From Paenibacillus dokdonensis (GTDB taxonomy: Bacteria > Bacillota > Bacilli > Paenibacillales > Paenibacillaceae), in NCBI RefSeq assembly GCF_004916975.1, contig NZ_STGQ01000001.1:3341674-3405673 (forward strand): a stretch of 64,000 nucleotides of DNA. The letters are read 5' to 3'. Below are positions 42,146 to 51,259 of this stretch, piece after piece (position 1 is the first letter of the stretch; each line of letters starts with the position of its first letter). A model generated the notes under the pieces. It made no database searches. It was not told the origin of the DNA and worked only from the letters and a program-made list of their open reading frames with translations. The position numbers and the translations under genes were made by a program.

Positions 42146-43066
42146 TTAATGATCCCGATTCATCAGATAGTCAGCGATTTCCAGCAAACGGAAAGGATTG
42201 GAAAAGCCCGCTTCGAGAACCGCTGCCTTAGCTTCTTGCGTGAGGCGCAGTACTTCGTCCCGTGAGGCTTCAAGCCCAATAAAATAGGGATATGTTACCT
42301 TTTCCTGTTTAATGTCGCTTTGTGTTTTTTTACCCAGCTTCGACTCATCACCGACGATATCCAGAATATCGTCCTGAATTTGAAAGGCCAGGCCAAGCTT
42401 GCGTCCAAACATCCGCAGTGCTTCCAGCTTCGCTGCATCAGCTCCGGCAATTCTGCCGCCGGCTAGCAGTGAAAACATAATCAGATCACTCGTTTTGTGA
42501 AGGTGAATATATTCCAGCTGCGATAGTTCCGTCAGACCCTGTTCACCTTCCATATCCGCTGCCTGACCACCCACCATGCCTCTTGGACCCGATAACTCTG
42601 ACAGGTCCATAGTGATCTCTACCACCCGTTCAGCCGGAATGCCATAAGCCCCGGACATTTGCGCAACAAGGTAGAAGGCATGCGTGAGCAGTGCATCACC
42701 CGCCAGAATGGCCGTGGCTTCGCCAAAAACCTTGTGATTCGTAAGCTTACCACGGCGATAATCATCATTATCCATCGCGGGCAGATCGTCATGGATCAAG
42801 GAATAGGTATGCACCATTTCAACGGCACATGCGGCGTCAAGCGCAGCATTCATATTTCCTTCCAGGGCCTCACATGCGGCCATCACAAGTAGCGGGCGCA
42901 TCCGTTTGCCGCCAGCCATCAACGAATACTGCATGGCTTCACGAAGTGTGGATGGTATCTGCCAGCTGCCGGGAAGGCCCTCCTCCAGTCTTGTGGTCAC
43001 CTGGTCAATGATGTTTTGATGATATTGTCCGAAGGAGACCTGTTCACTCAAGTACGTCACCGCCAT
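42146..43066 (-). CDS. ispA: Farnesyl diphosphate synthase
   Basis: Adds isopentenyl diphosphate to dimethylallyl and geranyl diphosphate. 306 residues. First aspartate-rich motif DDLPAMDNDDYRRG (~93-106), GEATAILAGDALLTHAF, the QAAD..GE segment and second aspartate-rich motif QIQDDILD (~231-238). The aromatic/chain-length position fits short-chain products. The start is ambiguous: ATG at 43066 has a weak ribosome site, TTG at 43051 follows GGTGA. It overlaps the end of xseB. Confidence 0.93.
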   Translation of the reverse strand: MAVTYLSEQVSFGQYHQNIIDQVTTRLEEGLPGSWQIPSTLREAMQYSLMAGGKRMRPLLVMAACEALEGNMNAALDAACAVEMVHTYSLIHDDLPAMDNDDYRRGKLTNHKVFGEATAILAGDALLTHAFYLVAQMSGAYGIPAERVVEITMDLSELSGPRGMVGGQAADMEGEQGLTELSQLEYIHLHKTSDLIMFSLLAGGRIAGADAAKLEALRMFGRKLGLAFQIQDDILDIVGDESKLGKKTQSDIKQEKVTYPYFIGLEASRDEVLRLTQEAKAAVLEAGFSNPFRLLEIADYLMNRDH

Positions 43067-43316
43067 TTACATCGAGCTCACTGCCGAAAGGCTTTTTGCG
43101 AAGTTCACCGTCTTCTTCCACGATCATTTCGATTTTACGCTCCACCTGCTCCAGCTTTTGACTGCAGAGCTGTGAAAGTTTCATTCCTTCCTGAAAAAGC
43201 TCGATTGCTTTCTCCAGAGGCACATCGCCATGTTCAAGTTCCCCAACGATGTCTTCAAGCTGAATCATTGCGTCCTCAAACTTCAGCTCATTTTCCTTGT
43301 CCGTCATTTTGCCCAT
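43044..43316 (-). CDS. xseB: Exodeoxyribonuclease VII small subunit
   Basis: 90 residues, helical. The family core FEDAMIQLEDIVGELEHGDVPLEKAIELFQEGMKLSQLC is complete, followed by an acidic tail. It pairs with XseA to degrade single-stranded DNA. It overlaps xseA by 29 bases and ispA by 23, showing tight coupling. Confidence 0.94.
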   Translation of the reverse strand: MGKMTDKENELKFEDAMIQLEDIVGELEHGDVPLEKAIELFQEGMKLSQLCSQKLEQVERKIEMIVEEDGELRKKPFGSELDVNGGDVLE

Positions 43317-44658
43317 CCTCCTTCATTCCCCACACCTGGCAAGAAAGCTGACCGTCGCTCATTTTAATTTGCACCAGATCACCAGGCTGTACGTCATTTA
43401 TTGATTTAATGAGTTTCTTTTCCTGCTCATCGTAAACCAAGCTATAACCACGTGCCATAACCTTAAGCGGGCTCAAAGCATCAAGCTGTCTCAACGAAGA
43501 ACGCAGCTGTGATTGTTTATTCTTCAAGACAGACTGCATGAGGGATAACAGCTGTTTACGGCTGACCTCATTTCGCTTTTTGGCATAAGCGAGCTGCTCA
43601 CGTGGATTGTACCGCATCAAACCGTGATAGATCCTGCTTTGTTTCTCCCGGCTAAGACTCAGCTTCGTACGCATGCTACCGCTAAGCCGCTGCTTCAACA
43701 TATCTAACCGCTCAGCATGCTGGAGCATGTATCTCCGTGGATGCACAAGCACCGGAGAACGCTGAAGCGAAGTAAGCTGCTGCCGACTCCGTTTGACGCG
43801 CTGCAGAAGCAGTTGTTTAAGCAGCCTTTGACGCTGCTGCAGTCTTTCATTCAGCTCCGCCGCATGCGGGACAGCTAGCTCAGCCGCCGCGGTAGGCGTC
43901 GCAGCCCGTAGATCCGCTGCAAAATCAGCGATGGTGAAATCCGTTTCATGCCCTACTGCAGATATCACCGGAATATGTGATGAACGAATCGCTCGGGCGA
44001 CCGGTTCTTCATTAAATGCCCATAATTCTTCCAGCGAGCCTCCTCCGCGTCCGATAATCAACACATCCGCTTCATCCATATCGTTCATGTTACGGATGGC
44101 TCGGACGATGGAGGGAGCAGCACCTTTGCCCTGTACCAGAACCGGGTACAGCACAATTTTCGCCTGTGGGTAACGTCGTCCGAGCGTTATCATGATATCT
44201 CTCACGGCCGCCCCGGTTGGCGAAGTAATGACTCCAATCGTTTCAGGAAACTCGGGAATCGGTCTTTTTCGCTCAATGTCGAAGAGCCCTTCATCCTCCA
44301 GCTTCTTTTTCAGCTGTTCAAACGCCAGATAGAGGCTGCCGATACCATCCGGCTGCATATGAGTCGCGTAGAATTGGTACTGTCCATCGCGCTCATAGAC
44401 CGTCACATTACCTCTCGCGATGACTTTGGCGCCTTCTTTCGGCACGAATGGAAGCCGTTGATTGTGGGAGGCAAACATGATCGAGCGAATCCGGCTGCCC
44501 TCATCCTTGAGCGTAAAGTACATATGCCCGCTGGAATGATGGGTGAAATTCGATATTTCGCCACGAATCCAAACATCAGATAAAAGAGCATCTGAATCCA
44601 GCTTCATCCGAATGTATCGGTTTAAGTCCTTAATAGAAAAAATACGTTGTGGTTCCAT
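43288..44658 (-). CDS. xseA: Exodeoxyribonuclease VII large subunit
   Basis: 456 residues. N-terminal OB-fold (~8-105; VWIRGEISNFTHHSSGHMYFTLKDE), catalytic domain with GVITSPTGAAVRDIM, RGGGSLEELWAFNEEPVARAI and SAVGHETDFTIADFAADLRAATPTAAAE, then a long coiled-coil arm (~280-400) and a C-terminal segment LKVMARGYSLVYD. Makes oligonucleotides from single-stranded DNA in repair. AGAGAGGGG precedes the ATG. Operon folD-xseA-xseB-ispA. Confidence 0.95.
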   Translation of the reverse strand: MEPQRIFSIKDLNRYIRMKLDSDALLSDVWIRGEISNFTHHSSGHMYFTLKDEGSRIRSIMFASHNQRLPFVPKEGAKVIARGNVTVYERDGQYQFYATHMQPDGIGSLYLAFEQLKKKLEDEGLFDIERKRPIPEFPETIGVITSPTGAAVRDIMITLGRRYPQAKIVLYPVLVQGKGAAPSIVRAIRNMNDMDEADVLIIGRGGGSLEELWAFNEEPVARAIRSSHIPVISAVGHETDFTIADFAADLRAATPTAAAELAVPHAAELNERLQQRQRLLKQLLLQRVKRSRQQLTSLQRSPVLVHPRRYMLQHAERLDMLKQRLSGSMRTKLSLSREKQSRIYHGLMRYNPREQLAYAKKRNEVSRKQLLSLMQSVLKNKQSQLRSSLRQLDALSPLKVMARGYSLVYDEQEKKLIKSINDVQPGDLVQIKMSDGQLSCQVWGMKEDGQNDGQGK

Positions 44659-44673
44659 CTCAGAACCCCTCTC

Positions 44674-45531
44674 TTACACAAGCCCGTGATGACGTTTTGC
44701 CGCAATCAGTGTATTTTGCATCAGCATGGTGATGGTCATCGGACCAACGCCACCCGGAACTGGCGTAATGGGACCGGACACTTCCTTGACGCTTTCAAAA
44801 TCCACATCTCCGGCAAGCTTGCCATTTTCAAGGCGATTCATGCCCACATCAATGACAACCGCACCCGGTTTTACATAGCTGGCGTCAATAAAATTAGCTC
44901 TTCCGATCGCTACGACGAGCACATCTGCCTGGCGAGCGATCTCAGCCATGTTTGCTGTACGCGAATGGCACATGGTTACTGTCGCATTTTCACGTTGAAG
45001 CAGCAGAGATACCGGCTTGCCGACGATATTGCTTCGTCCAATGACCACCGCATGCTTGCCTGATAAAGAAATGCCTGCACGCTTGATTAGCTCAATGACA
45101 CCCGCAGGAGTGCAAGGAAGAAGACTGTCATCACCAATCACCAAATTCCCCACATTGACGGGATGAAAACCATCCACATCTTTGTCTACTGCGATGGCAT
45201 TAATAACTGCTTTTTCTTCAATATGTCCGGGAAGGGGCAGCTGCACTAAAATCCCGTCGATGCTGTCCTGGCAATTCAGCTTGTCCACAAGCGCAAGCAG
45301 ATCAGCTTGCTTTGTTTCCGCAGGCAGACGGTGAACCTCGGAGTAGTATCCCAGATCATGACATGCTTTTTCCTTGTTCCGGACATACACCTGGGATGCT
45401 GGATCTTCTCCCACAAGAACGACAGCCAGACCAGGCACAACGCCTTTGGCTGCCAATTCCTTCACTTCAATTGCAATATTGCCACGAATTTCCTCGGATA
45501 CCTGTTTACCGCTGATAATGGTTGCTGTCAT
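44674..45531 (-). CDS. folD: Bifunctional methylene-THF dehydrogenase/cyclohydrolase
   Basis: Converts 5,10-methylene-THF to 10-formyl-THF in one-carbon metabolism. 285 residues. Substrate motif [13 protein letters not shown] with the catalytic lysine (~55), [26 protein letters not shown] loop [12 protein letters not shown] (~165), and the C-terminal PGGVGPMT. All key positions are intact. GGGGAGAG precedes the ATG. Confidence 0.96.
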   Translation of the reverse strand: MTATIISGKQVSEEIRGNIAIEVKELAAKGVVPGLAVVLVGEDPASQVYVRNKEKACHDLGYYSEVHRLPAETKQADLLALVDKLNCQDSIDGILVQLPLPGHIEEKAVINAIAVDKDVDGFHPVNVGNLVIGDDSLLPCTPAGVIELIKRAGISLSGKHAVVIGRSNIVGKPVSLLLQRENATVTMCHSRTANMAEIARQADVLVVAIGRANFIDASYVKPGAVVIDVGMNRLENGKLAGDVDFESVKEVSGPITPVPGGVGPMTITMLMQNTLIAAKRHHGLV

Positions 45532-45600
45532 TCTACTCTCTCCCCTGTATATGAATTGATCGATAGCGATTGAAAAGTAAAACGGCCAAGCGGACGAAGC

Positions 45601-46053
45601 CTATGAAGGATTGCTTTTCAGCTTGTCCAGCTCGCGGAACATGTTCCCCAGAACACCGTTAACAAACTTGCCTGATTCATCCGTTCCAAAATGCTTGGAA
45701 AGCTCAATCGCCTCATTTACAGCGACCTTGGCCGGAACGTCCGAAGAATACAGCAACTCAAACGCAGCGAGACGCAAAATCTGGCGATCGACTCTCGACA
45801 AACGGCTGATCTGCCAACCTTTCAAGTAATTTTCGAGTAGGCCGTCAATGGCTTGCTTGTGACTCCAGACACCGTTTACCAGCTCCAGCACGTATGCCTT
45901 CAGCTCGATTTCATTCTTGATGACACGTTCCGTATCATTTTCCTCTGCAGCCTCATCCAGCAGCATATTAACCGCTTCTTCACTGCCCACCTCATTCATT
46001 TCCATTTGATAAAGGCTTTGCACGACGATTTCCCTTGCTAAACGTCTTTTCAT
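45601..46053 (-). CDS. nusB: Transcription antitermination factor NusB
   Basis: 150 residues; the all-helical NusB fold that binds boxA RNA with S10 in rRNA antitermination. Motifs RRLAREIVVQSLYQMEMNEV, LENYLKGWQISRLSRVDRQILRLAAFELLY and PAKVAVNEAIELSKHFGTDESGKFVNGVL are typical. CAGGAGG lies before the ATG. It starts the nusB-folD-xseAB-ispA-dxs string after a hairpin that may separate it from the Asp23 genes. Confidence 0.95.
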   Translation of the reverse strand: MKRRLAREIVVQSLYQMEMNEVGSEEAVNMLLDEAAEENDTERVIKNEIELKAYVLELVNGVWSHKQAIDGLLENYLKGWQISRLSRVDRQILRLAAFELLYSSDVPAKVAVNEAIELSKHFGTDESGKFVNGVLGNMFRELDKLKSNPS

Positions 46054-46149
46054 TATGTTCCTCCTGAACCAGTCATAAGTGTAATTCTTATTATTATGGA
46101 TTGCTGTATAAGGTTTTTTGCATCATTCTCAAATCAATGGCTTTTTCGC

Positions 46150-46232
46150 AAAAAAAAGCCGTGATACGATTCACCAGAAAGTGGGCATTATGAAGCTGCA
46201 GCTCTGTTTTCCGGAGAAAGCATATCACGGGT
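46150..46232 (-). terminator. Large-loop terminator after the asp23 operon
   Basis: On the minus strand CCGTGATA and TATCACGG pair across about 55 nt; the loop contains a smaller GAGCTGCAGCTTC hairpin. The outer stem is followed by CTTTTTTTTGCG. It lies just after the DUF2273 stop. Confidence 0.6.
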
Positions 46233-46466
46233 TCATTTAAAAGGACGCCAGCGCTCGGAAAGCCACTGCCCCATTTCACTCCAGCGAAAAAAAGACCCTA
46301 ACCGCAAGTCCTTCCTTTTGCCGGCAGTATATCCTATGAACACAACCAATGCAAAGAACAACATATCCCAAAAACCTGCAAACAAATAAATAAACCCTAA
46401 AAAAATTCCGCCGGCAACGCCGATTATCCGCCCTCTGTGACTCTCCCATATTTCTTTCCAGAGCAT
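46233..46466 (-). CDS. DUF2273 membrane protein (GlsB-like)
   Basis: 77 residues from ATG 46466 (AGAGGTG ~10 nt upstream). Two membrane segments (GRIIGVAGGIFLGFIYLF and WDMLFFALVVFIGYTAG) and the family pattern of DUF2273. Members accompany AmaP and Asp23 and are thought to help place Asp23 at the membrane. Third gene of asp23-amaP-DUF2273. Confidence 0.8.
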   Translation of the reverse strand: MLWKEIWESHRGRIIGVAGGIFLGFIYLFAGFWDMLFFALVVFIGYTAGKRKDLRLGSFFRWSEMGQWLSERWRPFK

Positions 46467-46480
46467 TGGGAAGATCACCT

Positions 46481-47020
46481 CTATTCCACTCTACTCTTAA
46501 TCGCTGCCGACTGGGCTATATTGGCTATATATACGGCCACATTCGACACCGGAATACCCGTTGTTTCCTGAAGATAATCATGGACCTGCTTTTGGATGTC
46601 GGTCGTCATGGAAGGAATGGATACATCTCCTTCGACAATAGCGCGAATCATAATTTCAAGTCCAGCCTCCGTCACGCGAATCCGTGCCTTCAAATCCTTG
46701 GCTCCACGAATTCTGGCAGCAGCTTTCAAGCAAAGATTTTCAATCGTTTCCACTGAAATCTGGATGTCCCCATATTCCGTACGCTGATCGATCGAATGAA
46801 TATGAACCCGTTCGCGGCGAATGGAAATATAGAAAAACCGAATGCTGAGCAAGAACAAAACAGCGCCGACCACGATAACCGTAATCTGAAGTGTTGCTCC
46901 GTCCATATAGTCACCCAGTGCCGGAACCAAATCACTCATGCGGAGGATGGCAAATACACTAATTACTCCGATACTTAGGCTGTACACAAACAGCAGAAGT
47001 CTATCCAGTATTTTGGCCAC
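46481..47020 (-). CDS. amaP: Alkaline-shock membrane anchor AmaP
   Basis: 179 residues from GTG 47020, with GGAGG 10 nt upstream; an earlier GTG is too close to the ribosome site. Two N-terminal membrane segments (DRLLLFVYSLSIGVISVFAIL; LQITVIVVGAVLFLLSIRFFY) form a hairpin, and the C-terminal Asp23-like domain (~75-179; ISVETIENLCLKAAARIRGAKDLKARI) remains cytosolic. In Staphylococcus AmaP tethers Asp23 to the membrane. Confidence 0.85.
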   Translation of the reverse strand: MAKILDRLLLFVYSLSIGVISVFAILRMSDLVPALGDYMDGATLQITVIVVGAVLFLLSIRFFYISIRRERVHIHSIDQRTEYGDIQISVETIENLCLKAAARIRGAKDLKARIRVTEAGLEIMIRAIVEGDVSIPSMTTDIQKQVHDYLQETTGIPVSNVAVYIANIAQSAAIKSRVE

Positions 47021-47047
47021 GAATAGCACAGCCTCCTTAAATTAGAG

Positions 47048-47073
47048 TAAACCCTCGACACAAGTCGGGGGTT
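47048..47073 (-). other. Hairpin between asp23 and amaP
   Basis: Inverted repeat taaccctcgac / gtcgggggtta with a 4-nt loop in the 115-bp gap between the genes, followed on minus by TTTACTCTAATTT. It may attenuate amaP or stabilise the asp23 transcript, which would favour more Asp23 than AmaP. Confidence 0.45.
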
Positions 47074-47134
47074 ATAGATAGACTGAACTAAAGTTTATTG
47101 TCTGAACTTCAGCTCATTCTATATCAATCACTCT

Positions 47135-47542
47135 TTATTTCACTCGTTGACTGAAATCTATGTCATCCACTCTCTCGGCATTTTTGAAATGAACATCATG
47201 AATTTGCACGTTCACTTCAATAACAGTCAGGCCGGTCATCATTTCGATGGAGCGTTTGACGTTGCGCTGGATTTCAGTAGCTACCTCAGGCAGCCGCTGT
47301 CCATATTCAATAATGACGGAAACGTCTACCGCAGCCTCACGCTGACCGACTTCCACCTTTACACCTTTGGACAAGTTCTTGCGTCCGAGCAGTTCGGCAA
47401 TACCGCCTGCAAAGCCGCCACTCATACCTGCAACACCTTTAACTTCAACGGTTGCGAGACCTGCAATAACCTCAATCACTTCAGGTGCAATCTGTATTTC
47501 ACCGATATCCGTACGTTCAGACTCACTCGGTACTGTGCTCAT
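47135..47542 (-). CDS. Asp23/Gls24 family protein (YqhY-like)
   Basis: 135 residues covering one Asp23 domain: GEIQIAPEVIEVIAGLATVEVKGVAGMSGGFAGGIAELLGRKNLSKGVKV ... VSVIIEYGQRLPEVATEIQRNVKRSIEMMTGLTVIEVNVQIHDV. In B. subtilis the counterpart YqhY lies next to accBC and is proposed to affect acetyl-CoA carboxylase; in staphylococci Asp23 links to cell-envelope stress. Its own sigma-A promoter lies upstream, within the 115-bp gap after accC. Confidence 0.9.
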   Translation of the reverse strand: MSTVPSESERTDIGEIQIAPEVIEVIAGLATVEVKGVAGMSGGFAGGIAELLGRKNLSKGVKVEVGQREAAVDVSVIIEYGQRLPEVATEIQRNVKRSIEMMTGLTVIEVNVQIHDVHFKNAERVDDIDFSQRVK

Positions 47543-47612
47543 TCTGATTCAACACACCTTTCAGGTTGGATGGATAACCGATACACCCGTTAGGACGCTC
47601 TTATTCACTCAT

Positions 47613-47641
47613 AATATAACATTAACAGTGAATCATGACAA
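47613..47641 (-). promoter_or_regulatory. Sigma-A promoter of the asp23 operon
   Basis: Minus strand TTGTCA (47641-47636), 17 nt, TATATT (47618-47613), about 70 nt before the asp23 ATG. Both boxes are five of six. Confidence 0.7.
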
Positions 47642-47657
47642 ACATCCTTTTAGATGC

Positions 47658-49001
47658 CTATATCTCGTTTTCCTCTAGGAATTTAATATCGAAATCACCT
47701 TTGTTGAAGGTTGGATGCTCCAAAAGCTTCAGATGGAAAGGAATGGTCGTGTGAATGCCTTCAACGGCAAATTCAGACAATGCCCGTTTCATCTTGGCGA
47801 TAGCCTCTTCACGTGTAGGAGCCCAAACGATCAATTTGGCAATCATGGAATCGTAGAACGGAGGAATCGAATATCCTTGATAGGCGGCGCTGTCTACACG
47901 CACACCAGGTCCTCCCGGTGGAAGATAGAACTGGATTTTGCCCGGAGCCGGCATAAAGTTGCGGGCAGGATCCTCTGCATTGATCCGGCATTCAATGGAA
48001 CTACCGTTAATTACGATATCCTCTTGAGCGAACGAAAGCGGATTGCCTTCTCCAACAGAGATCATTTCCTTAATCAGATCCATACCGGTTACCATTTCAG
48101 TGACCGGATGCTCAACCTGAATACGGGTATTCATCTCCATAAAATAGAATTGTCCGTCTGGTCCGAGCAGAAACTCAAGTGTTCCCGCACCCGAATAGTT
48201 AACAGCTTTAGCAGCACGTACAGCTGCTTCACCCATCTTCTCCCGCACTTCTTGGGAAATAACCGGACATGGTGACTCTTCCACAAGCTTTTGTCTGCGG
48301 CGCTGGACTGAGCAGTCTCGTTCACCCAAACTGACAGCATTACCGAAATTGTCGGCCATGATCTGGATTTCCACATGCTTCATGCCGGTCAGGAATTTCT
48401 CAAGATATACACCTGCATTGCCGAATGCCTTTTGCGCTTCCTGCTGTGCTGCTGTAATCTGCTTGACCAGTGCCGGCTCATCCTCCGCGATACGGATGCC
48501 TTTACCTCCGCCTCCCGCAGTCGCCTTAATAATCAAAGGATAACCGATATCCCGGCCAATCATAATAGCCTCATCCAAATTCTCTACCAGACCGTCTGAA
48601 CCAGGAATAACCGGCACGCCCGCTGATTTCATCGTCTGCTTCGCTACGGCTTTATCGCCCATCTTGTTAATTGCATCCGCAGATGGACCGATAAATGTAA
48701 TATTGCAGGACTCACAAATTTCCGCGAAGTCGGCATTTTCGGCCAGGAATCCGTATCCGGGATGGATAGCATCACACTCGGTAAGCGTTGCCACACTCAT
48801 AATGTTCGTGATGTTCAAATAGCTTTCCTTGGATGACGTTGGACCAATACAGTAAGCTTCATCCGCCAAACGGACATGGAGCGCATCCTTGTCCGCTTCG
48901 GAATAAACAGCAACCGTGGAAATGCCAAGCTCCCGGCAGGCCCGGATGATGCGGACGGCAATTTCACCGCGGTTGGCTATCAGGATTTTATGAAATTTCA
49001 T
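47658..49001 (-). CDS. accC: Acetyl-CoA carboxylase, biotin carboxylase subunit
   Basis: ATP-dependent carboxylation of the biotin on AccB, the first half-reaction of malonyl-CoA synthesis. 447 residues: N-terminal [23 protein letters not shown], glycine-rich lid [16 protein letters not shown] (~158-173), [31 protein letters not shown], and [19 protein letters not shown] (~285) are complete. GGGAGG precedes the ATG. Follows accB by ~30 bp. Confidence 0.97.
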   Translation of the reverse strand: MKFHKILIANRGEIAVRIIRACRELGISTVAVYSEADKDALHVRLADEAYCIGPTSSKESYLNITNIMSVATLTECDAIHPGYGFLAENADFAEICESCNITFIGPSADAINKMGDKAVAKQTMKSAGVPVIPGSDGLVENLDEAIMIGRDIGYPLIIKATAGGGGKGIRIAEDEPALVKQITAAQQEAQKAFGNAGVYLEKFLTGMKHVEIQIMADNFGNAVSLGERDCSVQRRRQKLVEESPCPVISQEVREKMGEAAVRAAKAVNYSGAGTLEFLLGPDGQFYFMEMNTRIQVEHPVTEMVTGMDLIKEMISVGEGNPLSFAQEDIVINGSSIECRINAEDPARNFMPAPGKIQFYLPPGGPGVRVDSAAYQGYSIPPFYDSMIAKLIVWAPTREEAIAKMKRALSEFAVEGIHTTIPFHLKLLEHPTFNKGDFDIKFLEENEI

Positions 49002-49031
49002 GCAAGTAACCTCCCTTTAAACATACGGTGC

Positions 49032-49532
49032 TTATTCCGACTTCACCAGAAACAGAGGCTGCCCGTATTCAACCAGTTGTCCGTTTTCCACGAGAATCTC
49101 CACGATTTCACCCTTGACTTCAGCTTCAAGCTCATTCATAAGCTTCATAGCTTCAATGATGCATACTGTGGATTTTTCATTCACTTTGTCGCCGACGCTA
49201 ACAAACGAACCCGCCTCAGGGGATGGAGATCTGTAGAACGTACCCACCATCGGAGATACAATCTTATGTAATGAAGAGTCGGCTGCACTTTTCTTACCGG
49301 CTGCGGACTGCTGACCGGCATCGGTAGCTGCAGACGGATTCAAAAATTGAGGCATCGCTTGCTGCGGAACCTGAAGATATTGCTGGGGCACAACCGGCTG
49401 GCTGGTAACCACTTCGGTTTTGTTTGCCTTGCGGATCGTCAGGTGTGTTCCTTCCAATTCGATATCCAATTCATGTACCGAGGTCTGATCGACCAATTGT
49501 ATTAACTCTTTGATTTCGCTTAACTTCAACAT
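49032..49532 (-). CDS. accB: Acetyl-CoA carboxylase biotin carboxyl carrier protein
   Basis: 166 residues. N-terminal oligomerisation region, a Gln/Pro/Ala-rich linker ([17 protein letters not shown]), then the biotinyl domain (~90-166) with the modified lysine in [10 protein letters not shown]. Part of accB-accC; AccA and AccD are elsewhere. An extended -10 promoter lies ~60 nt upstream and a 6-bp hairpin (ggaagc / gcttcc, 49552-49568) sits just before the ribosome site, which could tune translation. Confidence 0.96.
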   Translation of the reverse strand: MLKLSEIKELIQLVDQTSVHELDIELEGTHLTIRKANKTEVVTSQPVVPQQYLQVPQQAMPQFLNPSAATDAGQQSAAGKKSAADSSLHKIVSPMVGTFYRSPSPEAGSFVSVGDKVNEKSTVCIIEAMKLMNELEAEVKGEIVEILVENGQLVEYGQPLFLVKSE

Positions 49533-49592
49533 TCACAATTCACTCCTTAAAGGAAGCGCCTAGCTTCCGGACATACATACATAACGATATGT

Positions 49593-49601
49593 ATTATATC
49601 A
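49593..49601 (-). promoter_or_regulatory. Extended -10 promoter of accB-accC
   Basis: TGATATAAT on the minus strand, a perfect extended -10, ~60 nt before the accB ATG; no good -35 is seen. No FapR-type operator recognised. Confidence 0.55.
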
Positions 49602-49617
49602 CAAACGAAAGAAATGG

Positions 49618-49646
49618 AAAGAGTCCAAGATAATCCCGGACTCTTT
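49618..49646 (-). terminator. Terminator after spoIIIAH
   Basis: A 9-bp stem (aaagagtcc / ggactcttt) with an 11-nt loop, followed on the minus strand by CCATTTCTTTCG, a moderate T tract. It separates the spoIIIA operon from accB. Confidence 0.6.
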
Positions 49647-49674
49647 CGACTTTTTTCCACTTTTTTCGCGGCTC

Positions 49675-50553
49675 TTAAGGAGCCATATACTTCACGCTGA
49701 CTTTATCCTGGGATACATTCATCTCTTTCATGACCAGCTCGACGATGCTGACCGCTTGCTTCACATCCGGTTTGTCGCTGAGAACAAGCACTTGATACTT
49801 ATCATTTTCTTCCTTCACGAAAGCGTTGGCGAAGGAATATTTTTGCTCAAGTTCCTCTTCGATTCCTTGAATTTTGTTTTCTTTGGTTTCCAGTGTGGTG
49901 AGCTCTTCACTTGCCTTAGCGGATTCAGCCGGATCTTTGGTCATATTGTTCATCGTTGCCATTAGATCATTATGTTTTTTCAGATTATCCTGTGAACGTT
50001 GGAAGAGGAATGATTCGATCTCGCTGCCCCCGGAACTTTTTTGTGTTTGAGCAGCTACTTCCTTCAGCACATCAGCATCGCTTTTTTCGGTTTTCGCTGT
50101 CGTTTTATCATCTGCTGCTGCCGTCTTGCCAGTGGAAGCCGTTTTATCAGTAGCAGCTTTATCTGCCGACGCCTGGTCCTTGTCGTCTGTTTTCGCTGTG
50201 GCAGCCGTTTTGTCGGTATTGTCCTTGGTTGTGTCCTTGGTTGTGTCCTTCGCCGTATCTTTATCAGCATCTTTGGTGCCCGTTTCCGTGCTTGAGGCCG
50301 CCGTTTTTCCGGTTGTGTCATTGACTTTACCGTCAGTAATCACTTCTGTAACCTCGACTCCATTTTCTGTCGTTGTTTTACTAGAAGACGCAGCTTCCTT
50401 ATCCGATGTTTTCACCGCAGTCCCGACCTGCTGGCTATCAGCGACCGGTGTCTTGGATGAACCCGAGTCCTCCGTAAACAGGTAGTAAGCGGACAGTACA
50501 ACCATCAAGCTCAGCATCGATACCAACCAAATCGTTTGTCTTTTACTGTTCAT
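49675..50553 (-). CDS. spoIIIAH: Stage III sporulation protein AH
   Basis: A mother-cell membrane protein whose extracellular domain binds SpoIIQ across the intermembrane space to form the feeding-tube channel. 292 residues: one membrane segment (~8-26), a very long Thr/Lys/Asp/Ala-rich linker (~30-165), then the YscJ/FliF-like ring domain (~170-292; SEIESFLFQRSQDNLKKHNDLM ... PDVKQAVSIVELVMKEMNVSQDKVSV). The linker contains KDT(T)-type tandem repeats and makes the protein ~75 residues longer than in B. subtilis. Last gene of spoIIIAA-AH. Confidence 0.93.
   Translation of the reverse strand: MNSKRQTIWLVSMLSLMVVLSAYYLFTEDSGSSKTPVADSQQVGTAVKTSDKEAASSSKTTTENGVEVTEVITDGKVNDTTGKTAASSTETGTKDADKDTAKDTTKDTTKDNTDKTAATAKTDDKDQASADKAATDKTASTGKTAAADDKTTAKTEKSDADVLKEVAAQTQKSSGGSEIESFLFQRSQDNLKKHNDLMATMNNMTKDPAESAKASEELTTLETKENKIQGIEEELEQKYSFANAFVKEENDKYQVLVLSDKPDVKQAVSIVELVMKEMNVSQDKVSVKYMAP
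50217..50262 (-). repeat. 12-bp tandem repeat in spoIIIAH
   Basis: About three copies of a 12-bp unit (ggttgtgtcctt on plus) encode successive KDTT/KDTA units in the SpoIIIAH linker. The unit length is a multiple of three, so copy-number change would keep frame. Confidence 0.6.
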
Positions 50554-50597
50554 TCCTTAAATCCTCCTCAATTTTGAACTCATTATTTGAAATCTGC

Positions 50598-51239
50598 TTA
50601 CCCCTGCTTACGCGGAACAACGGATATGCGGTATCCCGGCACGTTCAATCCTTTTTCCACCGCATCGACAATCAGCTGCTTTACAACTTCGTTCTCTGCT
50701 CCTTTGGCGACAATCAGCACACCCCGGATTTGCGGCTTCACTCTTTTCGTAATCATGGGGGTTTGGGTTCCTGACTGCTCGTACGTAACAACTTCCCCGT
50801 CACGCGTATACTGCGTTGTGTGGCGCTTGCCGCCATTGGCATCATTTTCATCCGACTGCTGCTGTGAATCCTTGATATTTCGCTGGTATATGATTTCGTC
50901 TGTGGAATCGACCGTAACCATGATGTCCACCGTGCCTACACCAACGATTTTTTCCAGAATATCCTTCATCTTGTCTTCTGCCGCTTCCTCTATACTGCTG
51001 AAAGCGCTCGTCTCGCTGTCGTTACTTTGAAAGGTTTCCTTGGATGTTGTCGCTGATGGCGGTTCCCTGCCAATGTTCTCGTTATCAAGTTTTTTCACAT
51101 TGACAAAGGAGTTGAACAGAATAATCGCGACTCCGATCAATCCCACGATGATCAACCAGCGAAAGGTGTTAATCCGCTTTCCGCCCCCCCGCCCGCCGCC
51201 ACCGATCCACTGCTCCAGCTTCTTGAACCATTTCCCCAC
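50598..51239 (-). CDS. spoIIIAG: Stage III sporulation protein AG
   Basis: A secretin-like ring-forming protein of the SpoIIIA-SpoIIQ channel. About 213 residues from GTG 51239, which has GAGGTG 8 nt upstream; a longer frame overlaps spoIIIAF and is unlikely. A Gly/Arg/Lys-rich N-terminus, one membrane segment (FRWLIIVGLIGVAIILFNSFV), an acidic/serine-rich region, and a ring-building motif domain with VGVGTVDIMVTVDSTDEIIYQRN and IRGVLIVAKGAENEVVKQLIVDAVEKGL. Confidence 0.9.
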   Translation of the reverse strand: MGKWFKKLEQWIGGGGRGGGKRINTFRWLIIVGLIGVAIILFNSFVNVKKLDNENIGREPPSATTSKETFQSNDSETSAFSSIEEAAEDKMKDILEKIVGVGTVDIMVTVDSTDEIIYQRNIKDSQQQSDENDANGGKRHTTQYTRDGEVVTYEQSGTQTPMITKRVKPQIRGVLIVAKGAENEVVKQLIVDAVEKGLNVPGYRISVVPRKQG

Positions 51240-51259
51240 TTTGTGTTCACCTCGATTTT

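Noticed and set aside
47048..47073. Factor-independent terminator between asp23 and amaP
   Set aside because: The following T tract is interrupted and amaP/DUF2273 have no other promoter that I can see, so it is listed only as a hairpin.
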